Under the pieces are notes generated by a model. The model did no database searches, was not told the origin of the DNA, and was given only the letters and a program-made list of their open reading frames with translations. Of a stretch of 15,340 bases of DNA, positions 12,504-15,340 are shown piece after piece (the first letter of the stretch is position 1; each line of letters begins with the position of its first letter). Position numbers and translations under genes: made by a program. Source of the DNA: Actinobacteria bacterium 13_1_20CM_4_69_9 (GTDB lineage Bacteria > Actinomycetota > Thermoleophilia > Gaiellales > Gaiellaceae); contig MNJC01000026.1 of the NCBI GenBank assembly GCA_001920085.1, positions 1 to 15,340 of the forward strand. The letters are read 5' to 3'.

Positions 12504-13553
12504 CTACTTCGAAGTGGAGGTCGCGCCCGTGACCGTCGCGCAGGGATCCGGGTTCGGCTGGTAGCCGATCTGGTACTTGATCTTCCCGTTGCAGTAGCTC
12601 TTCTTCGTGTCGTCGAGCCACTTCGTGACCTTGTCGTTCTTCTTCTGCTGCTCGAGCTGCTGCCTGATCGACGCGCGCACCTGCGCAAGCGACGTCGTCG
12701 ACGGCGCCTTCACGCCGGAGAGCGCCTGGATGATGTGGTAGCCGTACTGGGTGTGCACCGGCTGCGAGATCTGGCCGGTCTTCAGGCTGAACGCCGTCTT
12801 GTCGAACGCCGGCACCGTCTGGCCCTTCGACACCGTCAGCTTTCCGCCGTTCGCGGCCGATCCCGGGTCCTTGGAGTACTGCTTCGCGAGCTTCGCGAAG
12901 TTCCCGCCGCTCTTCAGCTGCTGGTAGAGACTGTCGGCGAGCGCCTTCTTCGTGACGAGGATGTGGCGGACATCGCGGCTCTCCGGCTGCACGTACTGGC
13001 TCTTGTGCGCGTCGTAGTAGGCCTTGATGTCGGAGTCCGAGACCTTCACGTCGCCCGTGACCTTCTTGAAGAGCGCCTGTGATACGAGCTGCTGGCGGAT
13101 CGCGTCGCGCGCCTGCGCGTCGGTGAGGCCCTGCTGCTTGACCGCCTTCTCGTAGCGCGCGTCGCTGCCGCCGTAGAACTGCTTCTTGTAGCGAGCGATC
13201 TCCTTGTCGACCTTCTCGTCGGAGACGTCGACCCCGAGGTTCTTGGCCTGCTCGTCGACCTCGGACTGCTGCACGAGGAACGTGATCGCCTGGCCCTTCA
13301 GCTGCTCGTACTCCGCCGTCCCGGCCTTCGGGAACGCGCGCTTCTGCTGGTCGTAGCTCTTCTTGGCGCGCGCCATCAGCTGCTGGAACTGCTCCTTCGA
13401 GATCTGCTGGTCGCCGACGACGGCGACGTCGTCGGAGCCGAGGTTGGCAGTGGTCGTGCCACCACAGGCCGCGGCAAGGAGCGCGAGCGAGGCGAAGCCG
13501 AAAAGAACGAGTCGTCTCATGGAAAAAGCGCCATTTGCAGCGGTTTTGCTCAC
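12504..13553 (-). CDS. Parvulin-type peptidyl-prolyl isomerase lipoprotein (PpiC/SurA/PrsA-like)
   Basis: This gene encodes 349 residues from GTG 13553, or 338 from ATG 13520. The signal sequence MRRLVLFGFASLALLAAAC ends in a lipobox-like LLAAAC (Cys30 of the long form), so the protein should be lipid-anchored outside the membrane. A helical SurA_N-like region (about 40-185, with ISKEQFQQLMARAKKSYDQQ and a VSDSDIKAYYDAHK segment) precedes the parvulin domain (192-280: RHILVTKKALADSLYQQLKS, then PVHTQYGYHIIQAL). The tail holds two cysteines (321 and 338) that could form a disulfide. It assists folding of exported proteins. The GTG overlaps the mfd stop by four bases (GTGA), matching local practice, while the ATG gives a more normal signal peptide. 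I keep the coupled GTG but regard either as possible. Confidence 0.92.
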   Translation of the reverse strand: MSKTAANGAFSMRRLVLFGFASLALLAAACGGTTTANLGSDDVAVVGDQQISKEQFQQLMARAKKSYDQQKRAFPKAGTAEYEQLKGQAITFLVQQSEVDEQAKNLGVDVSDEKVDKEIARYKKQFYGGSDARYEKAVKQQGLTDAQARDAIRQQLVSQALFKKVTGDVKVSDSDIKAYYDAHKSQYVQPESRDVRHILVTKKALADSLYQQLKSGGNFAKLAKQYSKDPGSAANGGKLTVSKGQTVPAFDKTAFSLKTGQISQPVHTQYGYHIIQALSGVKAPSTTSLAQVRASIRQQLEQQKKNDKVTKWLDDTKKSYCNGKIKYQIGYQPNPDPCATVTGATSTSK

Positions 13554-15340
13554 GCTGCTTGGCGCGCGGCCAGTATAGCATCGACGAGTCTGAGCGCCTG
13601 CGGAAAACCGTCCTCTCTTAACGTAATTTCACGATTGCCGGTCGAATACACGGCCGTGTCGACCCGGCGGCGCAGGTCGCGCAGCTCCGAGGACCCGAGC
13701 ACCATCTGCCCGACGCTCGCCTTTCCGCCTCGGAACACGAGATAGTCGGCGCCGGCGCGTGCAAGCTTCAGCTTCGCCTCCTGGATCAGGAAGAGGTTCT
13801 CGACCGGCTCGGGCAGCGGGCCGAAACGATCCTCCGTCGCAGCCTGCAGCTCGCGCAGCTCGTCCTCGTCCTCCGTCAGCGCGAGGCGCCGGTGGAGGTC
13901 GATCTTGAGCGCTTCGGACTCGATGTACTCCGCGGGGACGTAAGCGTCGACGCGCGCGTCGACGCGCACGGGCCGGGCGGCGATGCGCCGCTCGCCCGAG
14001 AGCTCCGCGACGGCCTCGGCGAGCAGCTCGACATAGAGCTCGAAGCCGAGGGCAGCGACGTGGCCGGACTGCTCGTCGCCGAGCAGGTTGCCGGCGCCGC
14101 GGATCTCGAGGTCGCGCATCGCGATCGCGAAGCCCGCGCCGAGCTCCGTGTGGTCGGCGAGCGTCGCGAGGCGCGCTCGGGCTTCAGGCGTCAACTCGGA
14201 CATGTCCGGATAGAAGAGGTACGCGTGCGCGGTCACGTCGGATCGGCCGACGCGCCCGCGGATCTGGTACAGCTGGGAGAGCCCGAGCTGGTCGGCGCGC
14301 TCGACGATCAACGTGTTGGCCTGTGGGATGTCGAGCCCCGACTCGATGATCGTCGTCGAGACGAGCACGTCCGCGTCTCCCCGCAGGAAGCCGTGCATCT
14401 TCTCCTCGAGCTCCCGCTCGCGCATCTGCCCGTGCGCGACGAGGAAGCGCAGGTTCGGCGCCAGCTGTTGCAGCTTCTCGGCCGCGTCGTCGATCGTGTC
14501 GACGCGGTTGTGCAGGTAGAACGCCTGCCCTTCGCGCTCCACCTCGCGCTCGAGCGCCAACTTCACCAGCTCCTCGTCGTACTCACCGACCGTCGTGCGG
14601 ATCGGGCGCCGGCCCTCGGGCGGGGTCTCGATGATCGAGATGTCGCGCAGGCCCGACAGGGACATGTGCAGCGTGCGCGGGATCGGCGTCGCCGAGAGCG
14701 TGAGCACGTCCACCTCGAGCCGGAGGGCGCGCAGAAGCTCCTTCTGCGCGACGCCGAAGCGCTGCTCCTCGTCGAGGATCACCAGGCCGAGCTCCTTCGG
14801 GACCACGTCGCGGCTGAGGATGCGATGCGTTCCGATCAGCACGTCGACCTTACCGGCCTGGAAGTCGGCGAGGACCTGCTTCACCTCACGCGGCGGCCGG
14901 AAGCGCGACACCATCTCCACTCTCACCGGGAAGTCCCGGTAGCGCGCGCGGAACGTGTGCCAGTGCTGCTCCGCCAGGATCGTCGTCGGCGCGAGCATCA
15001 GCGTCTGCTTGCCGTTGACCGCGACGGCGAACGCGGCGCGGATCGCTACCTCCGTCTTGCCGAACCCGACATCGCCGCAGACCAGCCTGTCCATCGGCCG
15101 CGGCGCCTCGAGATCCTCCTTCACCGCTTCGATCGCGGCCTGCTGGTCGGGCGTCTCGCGATACGGGAACTCCGTCTCCAGCCGCTCGAGCCACTCGTGG
15201 CGGAGGTCGTACGCGACGCCCGGCGCCTGCTGACGCTGCGCGTACAGCGCGAGCAGCTCGCCGGCGAGCTCGCGCACCGACGCACGGGCGCGGTTCTTGA
15301 GGTTCTCCCACGCCTTGCCCCCGAGCTTCGAGAGCGCGGG
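13550..15340 (-). CDS. mfd: Transcription-repair coupling factor Mfd, C-terminal 596 residues
   Basis: The gene enters from the right edge in frame and lacks its N-terminal UvrB-homology part. The visible piece starts in PALSKLGGKAWENLKNRARA just before the helicase region. It has Walker A GDVGFGKTE (about 89-96), LAPTTILAEQHWHTF, LIGTHRIL, the DEEQ box in ILDEEQRFGV, the LSATPIPRTLHMSLSGLRD motif, VSTTIIESGLDIPQANT and QLYQIRGRVGRS, the latter with the translocation motif of RecG/Mfd, then the C-terminal regulatory TRCF domain (AYVPAEYIESEALKIDLHRR, GPLPEPVENL). Mfd pushes stalled RNA polymerase off DNA lesions and recruits UvrA. All motor motifs are intact. Its TGA overlaps the foldase gene start by four bases. 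Confidence 0.97.
   Translation of the reverse strand, partial: PALSKLGGKAWENLKNRARASVRELAGELLALYAQRQQAPGVAYDLRHEWLERLETEFPYRETPDQQAAIEAVKEDLEAPRPMDRLVCGDVGFGKTEVAIRAAFAVAVNGKQTLMLAPTTILAEQHWHTFRARYRDFPVRVEMVSRFRPPREVKQVLADFQAGKVDVLIGTHRILSRDVVPKELGLVILDEEQRFGVAQKELLRALRLEVDVLTLSATPIPRTLHMSLSGLRDISIIETPPEGRRPIRTTVGEYDEELVKLALEREVEREGQAFYLHNRVDTIDDAAEKLQQLAPNLRFLVAHGQMRERELEEKMHGFLRGDADVLVSTTIIESGLDIPQANTLIVERADQLGLSQLYQIRGRVGRSDVTAHAYLFYPDMSELTPEARARLATLADHTELGAGFAIAMRDLEIRGAGNLLGDEQSGHVAALGFELYVELLAEAVAELSGERRIAARPVRVDARVDAYVPAEYIESEALKIDLHRRLALTEDEDELRELQAATEDRFGPLPEPVENLFLIQEAKLKLARAGADYLVFRGGKASVGQMVLGSSELRDLRRRVDTAVYSTGNREITLREDGFPQALRLVDAILAARQAA

Noticed and set aside
13940..13972. Repeated GTCGACGCGC units as a CRISPR-like or tandem repeat
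   Set aside because: They encode part of the Mfd C-terminal domain (VRVDARVDAYVPAEY), too short and without spacers.

Overview
The window looks like chromosomal DNA of a very GC-rich actinobacterium. The order mfd, parvulin-type lipoprotein, mazG, eno, (pyk), ftsB, DUF501 protein is a typical actinobacterial housekeeping block. The several small lineage-type proteins and the dense 1-4 bp gene overlaps suggest the class Thermoleophilia (Gaiellales/Solirubrobacterales-like), but that class-level call is inference. Almost everything is on the minus strand; only two genes, in the middle, are on the plus strand. I see no phage, transposon, CRISPR, defence or biosynthetic cluster and no rRNA or tRNA.

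Layout, right to left (the direction of most transcription). Positions 15340-9152 hold the C-terminal two thirds of Mfd, a PpiC/SurA-like foldase lipoprotein, MazG, enolase and pyruvate kinase. After a 245-bp hairpin-rich spacer (8907-9151) come FtsB/DivIC, a DUF501 protein, a 104-residue conserved unknown and a 75-residue Arg-rich membrane protein (8906-7557). Then comes a MerR-type HTH fused to a receiver domain, followed by a PAP2 phosphatase that overlaps it (7501 to about 6510). Converging on PAP2 is a plus-strand four-helix membrane protein (6019-6681). Next are a small zinc ribbon protein (minus) and a small single-pass membrane protein (plus, 5474-5707). From 5415 leftward runs a tightly coupled operon: multi-GAF PP2C phosphatase, glycerophosphodiester phosphodiesterase, L,D-transpeptidase, TlpA/ResA thioredoxin, CcmH and CcdA. 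The last three form a thiol-redox/cytochrome c maturation module.

Three lesions break otherwise normal genes. There is a probable one-base G insertion in the GAF-PP2C gene (4643-4646). About 55-60 codons are missing, with a frame change, inside enolase (about 11440-11447). The convergent PAP2 and four-helix genes meet at a junction where both lose their natural 3' ends (about 6510-6518). Enolase is normally essential, so assembly or sequencing error is the first explanation to test.

The regulatory signals most worth a look are three candidate leaderless promoters with exactly six bases between a TANNNT box and the start codon, and the hairpin cluster at 8922-9150, where six perfect arm pairs and one imperfect stem all close on a 3-nt loop. 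I did not find convincing evidence for a wholly new system; the more original signals are the hairpin cluster, the HTH-receiver fusion and the non-canonical starts in overlapping gene pairs.
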